From the NCBI RefSeq assembly GCF_050908995.1, contig NC_135132.1, forward strand, positions 7,435,001 through 7,499,000: a stretch of 64,000 nucleotides of DNA, in the 5' to 3' direction. Position numbers and translations under genes: made by a program. Every line of letters starts with the position of its first letter. Position 1 is the stretch's first letter. Source of the DNA: Andrena cerasifolii. Taxonomy: Eukaryota; Arthropoda; Insecta; Hymenoptera; Andrenidae. The notes beneath the pieces were generated by a model. It was not told where the DNA came from, searched no databases, and saw nothing but the letters and a program-made list of their open reading frames with translations. This document shows, piece after piece, positions 1 through 10,604 of this stretch.

Positions 1-117
1 ACAAATAATTCTCTTCTACATATGCATGTAGTTTTCCTGAGAGAACAGTTAGGATTTAACGTTGTTGGATTATGTAGAGGGTGAAAGAAATCGACCTCGT
101 GCCATTAGCAGGAAGAT

Positions 118-3114
118 TTAGAAGCGGTGCCTTTCCATGAGACCCAGCACCTTGTTGTACACCATAGTATCAACATGATTACTCCAAAGGAAATCAATAT
201 GTGTGAACCACCGATCTGGAACCAGGAATTTCTGGGCATTGGGTAGATTTCTGTACAATGTGCGCAGATCCTGCAAACGAAGCGTCGAATCACATACAGA
301 AACGATAATATAAGCTTAAAATATGTGGAAGATACAAACCAATGTATGAACAAATTCATCGTTGCTACTGTAGTGCAGGTAAATAGGTATCTCGATGTTT
401 TGTAGTTTGTAATCAGGGGGAGAGATTGTGCCATACTTCTTCAAGTTATCAATCAAGCCATGGTTGTATTGTTGAAACTTTCCTATGGGAAAGGAGCCGA
501 AATTAGACCATCCTGCGGTTCCGCTTACCAAAGTGACTTTACTAACCAGAATTGATAAGTTGAGCATAATGCACAAATTGTCTGGTGCTCGCACCAGCAG
601 GATCGTATCTCAGCACCTCGGGTATAAGATCCTACACATAAATGATCGTCCAGTCACATTATGGAACGCTAGGAAGTATCCATGAAATAATAGATGTATC
701 AGATTACCAGGTTCAGGTCTCTTTCATTAGCTCCAATGAAGTGGACTATCATCTTCTCGCACAGCGGCTTAGTAATCGCTTCATTGCCACACACCAATTG
801 TGCCAGAGATTGCATCAACTCATCTGTCGGCATGAACTCATACATGCCTATCAGGTCTGCCAGTTTCTGTGAGACGATAATTTTTTAAATGATTACTTCG
901 TTTCAGTCACTGGAAGTGTAACTTCTTAGAGATACCCTCTCAACAGCGGCGAATTTAAGGCGAAAGGCCCAGGTGGCAAACGTTCCGAGGGGCCCATTTT
1001 TTTCGGGAAAATGAAGAGATAGTTTACTTAAAACGGGCCAAGTGTAGCAGTACGAAAAAAATGTAGTGTTTGAATACCTATACCTAATCATAATTTTTTT
1101 TTGGAAATGGGGCCCTGGGGGTAGGGCTGCCATCCGTAAAATCATTAATCTACACTGCATTCCACTTTATACTGTTGATTGGTAGGAAGCTTGCAGGGAA
1201 AGTGCAACGACCAATCGCAAAAATGCCACGACCAATCGCGTGTGTCAGATCTGTGGGAGCTTCGCAGATCGGTCGCAAATCGGTAGGGGCGCAGGTCCGC
1301 TCTTATATGGAACGGAGTGTAGGACATAGAGTATTAAAACCCCAGACATTTCTACTTGAAACCCGGACACTTTTACATATTTCTTATATTAGGAACGATA
1401 TCCCAAGACAAAAATTTCTGTAAATTACAGACTGTAACCGCAATCAAGAAATAAAGATAAAGTATTTATGAGTTTTTGAGCGAGCAGCATCAAGATACCC
1501 AGATCACTGCAGAAAATCCACTCGGAAGTCCCCGGACGCTCTAAAAAACAGAACAAATCCGGGGAAACCCGGACGGATGGCAGCCCTGCCTGGGGGGCCT
1601 TCTGGGCCCAGCGGCAACTGCTTTTCAACCGCCCTGTTAAATCCGCCACTGCCTCTCATACTTTACCCCGATGTTATCAGCAAAGGGAGCCAGGAGTCTG
1701 ATGAAGGGGTTAGTGTTTCTAGGCATAAATGTAGCTGGCGCCAAAGCGAACATAGCCTTGATCTTCGCCTGCTGCTCGACGCGCTCGCTCGCCATCACGA
1801 AGAACGCAGTGGTTCCTTGGCTATGGCCCACGTACAAGATCTTCTCCTGCTTGCTCGCCTCCCGGATGTGATCGATCATCGCTGGGAGATCGTATATCCC
1901 GATCTCGTGCCAACTACATGAAAACATGACTTGCACGTAACCTTTCCATTTTATTCTATTGATTTCAATCAGAGTAATTAATGTCGAATATCTTACCTGA
2001 ACGTCCAGTATTCTTTATCCTGCGTGGTCATCCATTTGTGTTTCCTAGAATACCTACTGCCACGTGCGTTTCCCAACCACACGTCATATCCCCAATCAGC
2101 CAATAGGTAGCCTAAGAATCGGATTGAATGTTGAGGATAGTTTATTATATTCTTCTTATTCTTTTCTGACATACCCAAACTCTTTTCAGGTGTGGCGAGC
2201 AGCCATGAGGCGGAGCAGTCAAGGAGTCCATGAAGCAGAAGCACGGCAGGCTTGTTCTCGGCTTTGGGGCTCTTCTTTGATCCTGTGATCCTGAACAGTT
2301 GCAGGATGTATCCGTCCTCTGTGGTCGCCTCGTGAGTCTCAGCACTGTACCCTAATTTTTCTGCTCGTTCTTGCTGTACGAAGGAGAGAAGGAGTTAAGC
2401 TAATGCTGAGTCAATTACCCTTTCAGGTCTTGGGGGATCGGGCCTCTTCAATTCCCCCGAGAAGGTGGCTACTGAAGCTTAAGGGGGGAACCCCAAACTA
2501 TTTTATGAGTGCTATTATATGAGTGCAAAATCATATAAAAATTTATGAGTGTTTTTTTGGAAACTAAGCAGAAGATTCATTTCAAATTGTGAGGGTATTT
2601 TTAAAAACTGCAAAATTGATGAAATGGCGGTTGTTTGAAAATATGATCGATTTTTATAAAAAAAATTCATTTTTTCCAAACTACCGCCATTTTGTCAATT
2701 TCGCAGTTCTTTCTCCAGGTCGATATCTTTACCTGCGCAATTTCCTACAGAACAAAAATATTTTTGTGTTTTTTGTTTCGGATAAATAGAACAGCCGCTA
2801 TGCTGCACGCCGTACAGCAAATTTCTAAACAAAGCGGCTGACAATTGTATTAATAAATTTTTGAATTATTTTGAATTTTCCCCCCTTAAGGAATTGCTCA
2901 CTCAGTCTGCGATATTCAAGGAATGTGTCGATGTTAATTGAAAGAATCTACTTACAGGGTTTGGCGCAGAAGTGAGGAATTTCGAATCATCGTAGGCAAC
3001 CCTGGTGTGGATGCTTAGCTTGTAATTCTCTTCTTCGAGCGGCACGCCGAGTGTGACCGTCGCGACGCAGCAGAAAATGGAAAATATCGCGAGCATTGTT
3101 GCTGAACGATACAT
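118..3114 (-). CDS. Secreted acid lipase (lipase 3 / lysosomal acid lipase-like), 8 exons
   Basis: Serine hydrolase of the AB-hydrolase acid lipase family, which hydrolyses triglycerides or cholesteryl esters in lysosomes, gut or secretions. Exons read on the minus strand are 3114-2956, 2373-2175, 2111-1997, 1913-1667, 866-708, 631-547, 482-340 and 270-118, giving 419 residues, a normal family length. Exon 1 encodes a signal peptide (MYRSATMLAIFSIFCC) . Family landmarks are LLLHGLLDCSASW, then YDVWLGNARG, FSWHEIGIYDLPAMID, the nucleophile elbow GHSQG (Ser about 189), the DPAGAST segment, SSNDE (Asp about 363) and FTHIDFLW (His about 393), so the triad is intact. I chose the ATG at 3114 over the in-frame ATG at 3144 because a TATA-like box at 3171-3178 would place the transcription start near 3144. 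Two introns carry transposons (944-1651 and 2479-2889). The splice model is hand-built; the family call is secure, the exact paralogue is not. Confidence 0.9.
944..1651. mobile_element. hAT-like non-autonomous element (CAGTGGCGGATTTAA family) in a lipase intron
   Basis: The ends are inverted repeats: CAGCGGCGAATTTAA at the left, TTAAATCCGCCACTG at the right. The flanks are an 8-bp direct repeat with one mismatch (CCTCTCAA at 936-943, CCTCTCAT at 1652-1659), the hallmark of hAT transposition. The right end lies only 16 bp from the splice donor of lipase exon 4. A second element (1122-1588) is inserted inside it. No transposase is encoded. Relatives lie at 7768-8150, about 44150-44250 and 45767-46124. 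Confidence 0.8.
1122..1588. mobile_element. Nested hAT-like element (TAGGGCTGCC ends) inside the 944-1651 element
   Basis: Terminal inverted repeats TAGGGCTGCCATCCGT and ACGGATGGCAGCCCTG are bounded by a perfect 8-bp target duplication, CCTGGGGG (1114-1121 and 1589-1596). No coding capacity is seen. Around 1149-1186 it holds a segment (CTGCATTCCACTTTATACTG, then TTGATTGGTAGGAA) that also occurs near 30706-30775 in a NEURL4 intron, so a further repeat may be embedded. Confidence 0.8.
2479..2889. mobile_element. TTAA-ended palindromic MITE in lipase intron 1
   Basis: Starts TTAAGGGGGGAA and ends TTCCCCCCTTAA. An inner inverted repeat pairs GCAAAATTGATGAAATGGCG with CCGCCATTTTGTCAATTTCG. TTAA at each end suggests a piggyBac-like target site. 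Same style as 30694-31273, 33309-33579, 44282-45345 and 49625-50308. No ORF. Confidence 0.65.
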
Positions 3115-3170
3115 CTCTGCGATGCGCAAGGGATCTCGAACCAATTAACTGTATGTAAAGTGTCTCCTCC

Positions 3171-3178
3171 ATATATAG
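3171..3178 (-). promoter_or_regulatory. TATA-like box of the acid lipase gene
   Basis: Reading CTATATAT on the minus strand, about 57 nt upstream of the chosen ATG. The spacing suits a TATA box with a short 5' UTR. Position and motif are seen; function is inferred. Confidence 0.4.
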
Positions 3179-5212
3179 TCGCGAAGAGTGGCCAGATTAT
3201 GAAATTATCGTTTGCAAATTTAAAGCCATGACCGTGCGGAGGGCATTGATAAAAATAAGGAAATTTGTTTGGAGGGCCCAGCGATCATCATTGGTCTACA
3301 TGGAGGTAGAACGTCGAACAATATCAACAAACATGAATTGCATATAGATAACAATTCAGTTGACCGTGTGCCACTCCCTCGAGATTTAAAGAATTTAAAG
3401 TATTAACGTATATCAGCTCAGAATCCATCATGTTTAGATTATCACAATGATATAAATAGTTAAGATCGCGAGTTTACGAATAAAAAATTCTTGATTTGAG
3501 AATAAAACTAACGTAGATACGTTTAAATGTAAATAGAAATTTCGCGCGCGAAAGTGCGTCGACATATGCCCTTCTGACTCTGAACTGGTGAACAGTCCTC
3601 TGTCTCTCCGCTGTTTTTCCCGCAGAGGGGTAGATTTTCCTGTAATAATCCTTTCGTAAATTTTTCTCTAGATTTTAATCTTTCCATAGAGATCGTTTTC
3701 CTTAATTATTCTAGAATTTTTAGAATCAAGAAGCTGGAACCTTCGCTGAGGACAACAGGACATGGGAATTAACAAAAGTCGAGTTTCTTTATTTCTAGTT
3801 CCATTTGCATTTCGTTTTATTTCAAGAGATTACAGATTTCGAAAGACACAGATAAATATAAAATTCTGTTTTTCAATCTGTCGTTGCATCAGTATCTTCG
3901 AACGATTTCCAAAAGATGCAGATTAGATGGATAAAGCGGGTTCGATTGGGCAGGTTCGTAAATATGAATTGTAAATGGAGAACTCGTCTGTCCGGTTTGC
4001 TGGACCTTTCGAGAATAAAGTCAGGCGACTTTCCAAGACTTAAACACAACCTGCACTTCGAAACTTTCTCCTTTACAGTAGCTTCCCTCCTATTTTCTGA
4101 AAATTCTACAGTGAACTGGACCTGTCTGCGTAGTCAATTACTATCCAAGGAACAGAGTCATTCATCATTCTGTCCGGCAAACTGGAAGAAAAGTCAACAG
4201 GTCTGCTATTTCGCTCCCACTTTAATGAAACTAGAAAATCAATTTTATACTACGAGTACTTCAACTGTAGACATTTGTCTCCAAATTTTTCCTCATTTGA
4301 GGAAAACTCCAGGGAATTTTATTTCAAAACTTACAAGACTTTCTCAAGATACAGCCACCATCGTAAATAAAATATTAACAAGCTTATCATTTATTAACAG
4401 AAATGTAGCACACTACAAGCAAGGATTGCAGAGGCCCAATACAACGACTCCCAAAGTGAAGAGCTGCAGATGTAGGCCAAAGCGCGTTAACAGGCTGTAT
4501 AACCAATCTACTCTCTGCAAACAATCTTGCTGAAGCCTCTGAGTGAAAGCAGCACTCCTCGATGCAGTCGACGAGCCACTGTTTACGCTCGCTGGACGTC
4601 ACAAGTATTACATCATGTTCGATGGTGCAAAAGGGGATCGTGCAATCGTCGTGGAGGGAAAGTGCAGCGTTTTTATCCGCGTGCGTTCTGTCCACACAGT
4701 GGCAATCAATGCGCATGAAAATTCACGTCCCAACAATGGCCACTGTCTCCATTAACTGCTACATGTAAGCTAATAACAACTCCAACGAGAGAACTGGAAG
4801 CAGGAGTTCCTAGAATCCTAAGCAGCCACTGATGCACAAGTTCCTCCAGCTATTATGGAAGCTGCGACAGCAGTGGCCTCCATGGTCGCAGTTCCACCGC
4901 TACCGTAGTGGACCGCAGGTGGAGGCCGCGCGAATGGCAAGCCGTGTGCCCCGTGTTCACCAGCGTAAAGGCAATTGCGCAAAGGGACGGTTCGCGCGGC
5001 TCTTTCGCTGCCAGGTGGAAGAAGTCTGGCCAGCCGCACTTAGTTTCCTGCTGCGGGTGCAAAGGAAGATAACAGGCAGCGCGGGGAATATTCATGAGGA
5101 AAGAGACCCCGAGGACGGAGGAAGGGACGTGAAGGAAGGAAGGAGAGAAAGGAAGGTGACACGGAATGCAGCGAGCTTGCTGAGAGACTAGAATCTAACT
5201 CGACGACTCGAG
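3179..5212. other. Spacer between two lipase genes, with one uninterpreted ORF
   Basis: No gene was recognised. The only notable item is an open frame on the plus strand at 3916-4533 (205 codons) with no motif I know, in A+T-rich sequence. The last part (about 4800-5212) is richer in G+C and probably holds the promoter and 5' UTR of the next lipase. Confidence 0.5.
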
Positions 5213-7564
5213 ATGCGGCACGCTAAACACTTGGTCTTCTACGCCCTCTTAGTCCTCGCCCTTTGGGGCGCGGAGGGGAAACGTTCTGGTGAGTGACGAG
5301 GCTCTGATCAAAAGAAAGGAGTCTTCATTAAGCTTCTTCCTCTGCTTCCAGTAAAGCTGCTCATGGCGAGGAACAGAGCGGTGCTGCGCAAGATCGGAGC
5401 TACGCGGGAGGACGCCAAGCCCAAAATCTGCTACGGTATTCACTTTAGAAGATTTCTCTCATCATCTCCGTTTATAACAGGGAAAGGTTTCTTTCAGATA
5501 ATCTCGGCTGCTTCGCCGATCCTCTACCACATCTGACGCTGAAACGGCCGCCGGAACATCCCAGCGTTATTCGGACTAGATTCCTGTTGTACACCCGCCT
5601 GGGGACGGATTCCCCTGAGAACCTTCAGTATGGTGACCGCTCCCAGTCCATGGAGAACTCCAAATTTAATGGCAGCAAGCCCTTGAAAATTATCATTCAT
5701 GGGTACAAGGGAAGTGGGAGCGATGTTGGATTTATTCTTATGATACGGAATTTATTGGACCTGGTAATTCAGAGAATCTTTACTTAGGAACTAGGCATCC
5801 TTAGCTGTAGTATCATCCAAGAGAATATATATTCCGAGCTGCTGTATCTCCTTCGATATGATCCTCCACCTGAATCACAGCAGTAGCCAAAAGAAACCTG
5901 CCTCACCCAAAGGAACCCTCCTAATAAACCCAAACACTGCCCTCTACAAACATTTCACTCCGCCATGGAAACTAAAAGGCTTTTGATATAAAATCTGAGA
6001 TCCTCCGTTCTATAAACCAAAAGTCCTATCACCTAGAGTCTATCTAGGTCTCAGACAGATCATTTGCCACGGAATTCCCCTCAGGAAGACGCGAACGTCG
6101 TGGTGCTCGATTGGACGAGGGGCGCAGCGACCACCTACCAAGCGGCAGTGGCAAATACCGAGCTAGTAGGTCGCCAATTAGCTCTGGTCCTCCAGGACGC
6201 CATTAACCTAGGGACTCTACCAAAAAACATTCACGTAATCGGCTTCAGCCTTGGGGCCCACGTGGCTGGCTGCGCCTCAGAAGTACTCAAGAAGAGGGGC
6301 CACCTCCTGGGTCGCATAACAGGCTTGGACCCTGCGTCTCCGTTCTTCAGGAACCACCTGTTCAGGGAGAAGGCACGAAAGCTGGACGCCACAGACGCTC
6401 AGCTCGTAGACGTGATACACACAGATGGGTCTGAGGACTTCGCTGATGGGTTCGGGTTGCTGAAGCCTCTCGGCCACATCGACTTCTTCCCCAACGGTGG
6501 CAGGGAGCAGCCTGGCTGCACTGACGTGAGGAACTCTGTGGTTGTCAGCCACTTGAACGGTGAGTCCCTGTTTCTCGTTCGAAGATTCTTGATAGGAAGC
6601 GGAGGCTACAGAGATGATTATGTTCCAGAGGAGACTTTGACCAGGGAAATTGCGTGCAGCCACTTGAGGGCCTGGAGACTCTTCCTGGAGAGCGTTGGAG
6701 GCGGGAATGAATCTTGCAGGTTCATCGCCTGGCCCTGTCCGAAAGGGAGAACCTCCTACGTCAATGGATTGTGCTTCCCTATGGAGTCCACAGCGTGGAC
6801 GCAAGAGATGGGCTACAGGGCTAATATTGGCCCCTTAGGGATCTACTACTTGCCAACCAGGGGCGAGGAACCATTCTGTGGTACGAACGACAAAGATGAC
6901 TTTGAATATTCAACGAGCTTGATCATCTTTCTTGGGCTTTACCTAGGTCAGCCTCTGAGGGCCTCGGTGACCACATCCGAGGATACGCCAAGAACATCGG
7001 GCACATTGTACTTGAGGATTGACCAGCGCAATTCCACCACTACTTTCAAACTCCGATGCATGTAAGATGAGACCTCGATAACAGAGCGCAGCATATAAAA
7101 GATCGATTATCAGATGTACATTCTTTGATAATAGATATTATCTATCAGTCACATTTAAAATAAACAATCTTAAAGAGATAAATATTTGTTCCAGAATATT
7201 AAGTAGGAGAAGCACCTGGATTTTCTACAATATCGCAGCAGCGGAGTTTCAATCATTGTCAAGCGATCAATCAACTGTAGCCGGGCATGTTTGGTATCAG
7301 ACTCTCATCGATGAAGACGCGATTAAAAATCCTTACGCAGATACATTGTTGATAAACAAGCTCGCTCTTGAGGATCAGAAAGGCAACAGGCATGTTAAGT
7401 TTGTTGAAACTCATCCCCATTGCAAATGGATCCATGGAATTCTAATTCACCGCTTTCTTCTTATCCATACACTGTCTAGGTGGGAGTATTGTACCCCGAA
7501 CACCGCTGTGAACTGGAAGGAAAGATCAGTGGTACTGCAACGTGGACAATGCATTTCTTCGTGA
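5213..7564 (+). CDS. Pancreatic-lipase-like secreted triacylglycerol lipase, 8 exons
   Basis: Lipase of the pancreatic lipase / phospholipase A1 family, probably extracellular. Exons: 5213-5288, 5352-5435, 5498-5763, 6085-6559, 6629-6880, 6947-7061, 7195-7389 and 7480-7564, giving 515 residues. A signal peptide (MRHAKHLVFYALLVLALWG) is followed by LKIIIHGYKGSG (oxyanion region), VVVLDWTRGA, nucleophile GFSLGAHVAG (Ser about 197), GLDPASPFF (Asp about 224) and CSHLRAW (His about 312). The C-terminal ~170 residues (YNIAAAEF, KGNRWEYC, VVLQRGQC) look like the beta-sandwich (PLAT-like) half of full-length lipases; this is inferred. Three introns (6560-6628, 6881-6946, 7390-7479) have lengths divisible by three and no in-frame stop, so read-through looks like one ORF. 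The last of these would use a GC donor. The catalytic triad is complete. Confidence 0.9.
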
Positions 7565-7604
7565 AGATAAGCCTGTATTTATCGCGTGAATGGGAAAGCG
7601 TTGC

Positions 7605-7610
7605 AATAAA
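7605..7610 (+). terminator. Probable polyadenylation signal of the pancreatic-lipase-like gene
   Basis: AATAAA about 40 nt after the stop codon, followed by a T-rich stretch. It implies a very short 3' UTR. Confidence 0.5.
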
Positions 7611-7767
7611 GCTTCTATCATTTTCTCTTGTCATGTCTCAGATATGAAGAAAAATAATAAAAAGGTCAGATAAGGGCGCAGGTGTGAATTCAACAACTTT
7701 CAAGTGATAAACTCTTAACAATACTTTTACTATTAACTCCTGCAATATTGTATGACTACGTGATAAC

Positions 7768-8150
7768 CAGTGGCGGATTTAAGGAAAAAGGCCCAGGTGG
7801 CAAACGTTCCGAGGGGCCTATTTTTTCGGGAAAATGAAGAGATAGTTTACGAAAGACGAGATCGGTGTAATAGTACAGAAAAAAATATAGTGTTTGGATA
7901 AAATCAGAATTCTTTTGGGATGGGGCCCTGTGGGACCTTCTGGGTAGGGTCCCAGCCAAGGATCGGCGGGCTTAAGCTACATTGATGGAGGGGGAAACAC
8001 CTACAGGAGCGGTGGTAATCACGGCTGCGTCAGTCACGCACACATTACCACCGCTCCTGTAGGTGTTTCCCCCTCCATCCAGCGTAGCTTAAGTTCGCCG
8101 ATCCCTGGGCGCAGGCGACAACTGCCCATCGCCCGTTAAATCTGTCACTG
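7768..8150. mobile_element. hAT-like element (CAGTGGCGGATTTAA family) with a palindrome inserted in it
   Basis: Starts CAGTGGCGGATTTAAGG and ends CGTTAAATCTGTCACTG. The flanks GTGATAAC (7760-7767) and CTAATAAC (8151-8158) match at 6 of 8 positions, a decayed target duplication. The right half is interrupted by the palindrome at 7951-8108. No transposase. Confidence 0.75.
7951..8108. repeat. Palindromic MITE, copy 1
   Basis: Two ~60-bp arms (core ATGGAGGGGGAAACACCTAC with GGAGCGGTGGTAAT) face each other around a short loop containing CTGCGTCAGTCACGCACACA. The outer arms GGATCGGCG and CTTAAGCTAC also pair with the right side. Copy 2 at about 12697-12863 has the same core and loop but different outer arms. 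Confidence 0.8.
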
Positions 8151-8217
8151 CTAATAACCATAATCTTCCTCAAAATCTATGCATTGTATCTTACGAGGAA
8201 AGATCCCGAACCCGGAA

Positions 8218-8605
8218 ATTAAAGAAATTCTAAAACTTTGTAAATATGTAGGGGATTTCCTCCTGATTACAATGCAATTTTTGTTTCCAGCTTAAATTCA
8301 CTCAAAGCGGGTGAAATTAAGCCCTGAAAATTCATTATTTTCCGATTTTGTGTCATAACTCGCGAACTGTAAGAGATAGAAAAAAAAATTCAAGAGGAAA
8401 GTTACTTCTTTTAATTAGATCTATCATTTGGTGAAAAAAATTATTTTACAGTTTACGAGTTATAACAGAAAATCGGAAAATAACCGGATTTTCAGAGGTC
8501 AATTACACCCGCTTCGAGTGAATCTGGGCAGCAAACAAAAATTGCGTTGTATTCAGGAGGCAATCCCCTACATATTCACAAAGTTTCAGAATTTTTTGAA
8601 TTTCA
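8218..8605. repeat. Imperfect ~390-bp inverted repeat upstream of SCO1
   Basis: The left arm (about 8225-8370) and right arm (about 8445-8600) are imperfectly complementary, for example GTAGGGGATTTCCTCCTGA against CAGGAGGCAATCCCCTAC, and TTCACTCAAAGCGGGTG against CACCCGCTTCGAGTGAA. It lies about 110 bp before the SCO1 ATG. Probably an old MITE; termini not defined. Confidence 0.65.
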
Positions 8606-8715
8606 GATTTAGAACAACTCTTGAAATTGCGCGCCTAAGAGCGGCACACCTCTCGAGGCAGTCAAACCATAACCTATTTGGAGTTTCAAATTGATCGAAT
8701 TCGGTCCCCAAAATA

Positions 8716-10115
8716 ATGTCAAGTTTAATGAACCAATCACTTATTCTACTAAATAGGTGTTCTAGTCAAGCTTTTAAGAAAGTGAGTACCATTTTCGAAC
8801 GACTTTTTACGAAACGCACATGTCCTTATATCAGAGAAGTACTCACTAAGCCACCACCTCAACATAGGATTTCCCAAACTTTTTCTGCAAAGAAACCCTT
8901 CGCAAACTCGAAAATTATAACGGAACACCTAGCTCATTTTTTAGGTTAAGTAATTCCTACTAGTACAAATTTTTACTAGCAAAGATCTTTAAACGCGTTT
9001 GCAGCGTATAAAACCTTTCCGATTTGTCGCGGAACACCTGTTCAGGTTCAGCGGAACACTGTTGTTCCGCGGAACTTAGTTTGGGAAACCCTTAAGGCTT
9101 AACTGATAAAACAGTTTACGATTACCAAGTTAGCTGAACACTACTCTTTCGAATGCTTTCCAGGCACCCTTTCAGAGCCTGCGAAGCTACGAACAGTATT
9201 ACCTGCAAGCGCGATGCTTCAATACTTTCAGAGCATTGCGTCAGGGCGACAGCATAAGCACGCTACCAAAGAAAAAGCGAGAATTCTTCGTTAAAAGTCC
9301 CATCACATGGAGGAGCTTATTAATCACATCGGTGATGGGGGGATCTTTCCTGGGGTACTTGTATTACTTGAAAGCGACGAAGGATCTGCAAGTGGAACGC
9401 GAGAGGAGGCGCGAAATAGGGAAAGCGGCGATAGGGGGGACGTTCGAGCTAGTAGATCCCGAAGGGAAGCTAGTGAAGTCCGAGGACTTCTTGGGGCAGT
9501 GGCTTCTGATTTATTTCGGCTTCACGCACTGCCCTGATATCTGCCCGGACGAACTCGAGAAGCTGGCATTGACTGTGGACCAACTCGGTACACCATAGAA
9601 TCGGTTTCTTCGTATAGAGCTTTAAACACGCTATCCCAGTAATTCGCCTTAAATTCCAGAGAAGGAACACAAACTCAAAGTCCAGCCTCTGTTCATCTCC
9701 GTGGACCCCGACAGAGACACGCCAGAGATCGTAGGCAAATACATTAAAGAGTTCTCCCATAAAATCATTGGTCTCACTGGCTCCAAAGAGCAGGTCAATA
9801 AAGTGTGCAAAGCGTACAGGGTATACTACAGCAATGGACCCAAGGACCAGGATGCCGACTACATCGTCAGTAATTTATTTCCGTAAAGCCAGAACTCCTC
9901 CGTTTACTGACGGCTACGTTTCATTCCAGGTTGATCACACGATCATCATATACCTGGTGGACCCGGACGGTTTATTCGTAGACTACTACGGCCTGACACA
10001 TACCGCTGATCAAATCAGTCAAAGCGTCGCTCTAAACAAGCTGAAATACGAGAAGGTCCAGTCGGACTCTGTGATACCATCGCTACCATTTAAATCATTA
10101 CTACAGACGTCGTAA
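8716..10115 (+). CDS. SCO1: SCO1/SCO2 cytochrome c oxidase copper chaperone
   Basis: Inner-membrane, thioredoxin-fold protein that inserts copper into the CuA site of cytochrome oxidase subunit II. Exons: 8716-8781, 9164-9587, 9660-9865 and 9930-10115, 293 residues. The N-terminus is basic and serine-rich, like a mitochondrial presequence. A transmembrane segment (LLITSVMGGSFLGYLYYL) is followed by the redox domain, with GGTFELVDPEGK, FGFTHCPDICPDELEKL (CxxxC copper site), ISVDPDRDTPEIV and the third copper ligand in DYIVDHTIIIYLVDPDG. All copper ligands are present. Exon 1 supplies only 22 residues; the ATG at 8716 is the first in frame with the presequence. The gene stands alone, 3' of a repeat-rich spacer. 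Confidence 0.93.
8867..9094. mobile_element. Possible hAT-like MITE in SCO1 intron 1
   Basis: The left end AGGATTTCCCAAACTTTT and right end AGTTTGGGAAACCCTT are inverted, resembling the CCCAAACT ends common in hAT elements. GGAACACC motifs recur within. I could not confirm a target duplication. Confidence 0.45.
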
Positions 10116-10308
10116 CTTGTCCACATTGTACGCATTTCTATGTAGATAGTCGACTTTCCAATACTTTCCAGCGGTGCATTAAACTAAACTTTCATATTTA
10201 GCGGAGCTGCGAATTTTTATTAAAATTAATTAAGCGAACGGAAAAAGAGGGTGGTTAAGGGATTGGGTTAGTATCGCGGGTTGGGTAAATGTTTGAAAGG
10301 ACTACTTA

Positions 10309-10604
10309 GGGCGAATTCCACTTACGCCCAAATCGCTCGTGATTTTTCATTAAGCTAGGTTCCTGTACGCGACTTGACGCAACGTCAAGAACTTCAAAGT
10401 CGATTTTCTTGAAAATTAAGCGCGATATGAAAAAATGTTACTCTTTCTTTTCGATTTATAATAAGTAAATAAGTCGAGAAAAAAGAATACAATTTTTTGA
10501 TATCGCGCTTTATTGTCGAGAAAATTGACTTTGAAATTCTTGACGATGCGTTCAGTCGCGTATAGGGAAACCTACCCTAATGAAACTCACGGGCGATTTC
10601 GCCC
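10309..10604. mobile_element. TA-flanked palindromic MITE between SCO1 and TAF10
   Basis: Begins GGGCGAATT and ends GATTTCGCCC, with TA on both sides (10307-10308 and 10605-10606). Long imperfect arms pair, for example GTACGCGACTTGACG with GCGTTCAGTCGCGTA, and TTCAAAGTCGATTTTCTTG with CGAGAAAATTGACTTTGAA. It looks like a mariner-type MITE. Confidence 0.65.

Noticed and set aside
4387..4716. Minus-strand open frame with a PH-domain-like stretch (VILVTSSERKQWLVDCIEE)
   Set aside because: The resemblance is short, lacks the earlier strands of a PH domain, and there are no clear flanking exons. At best a decayed fragment.
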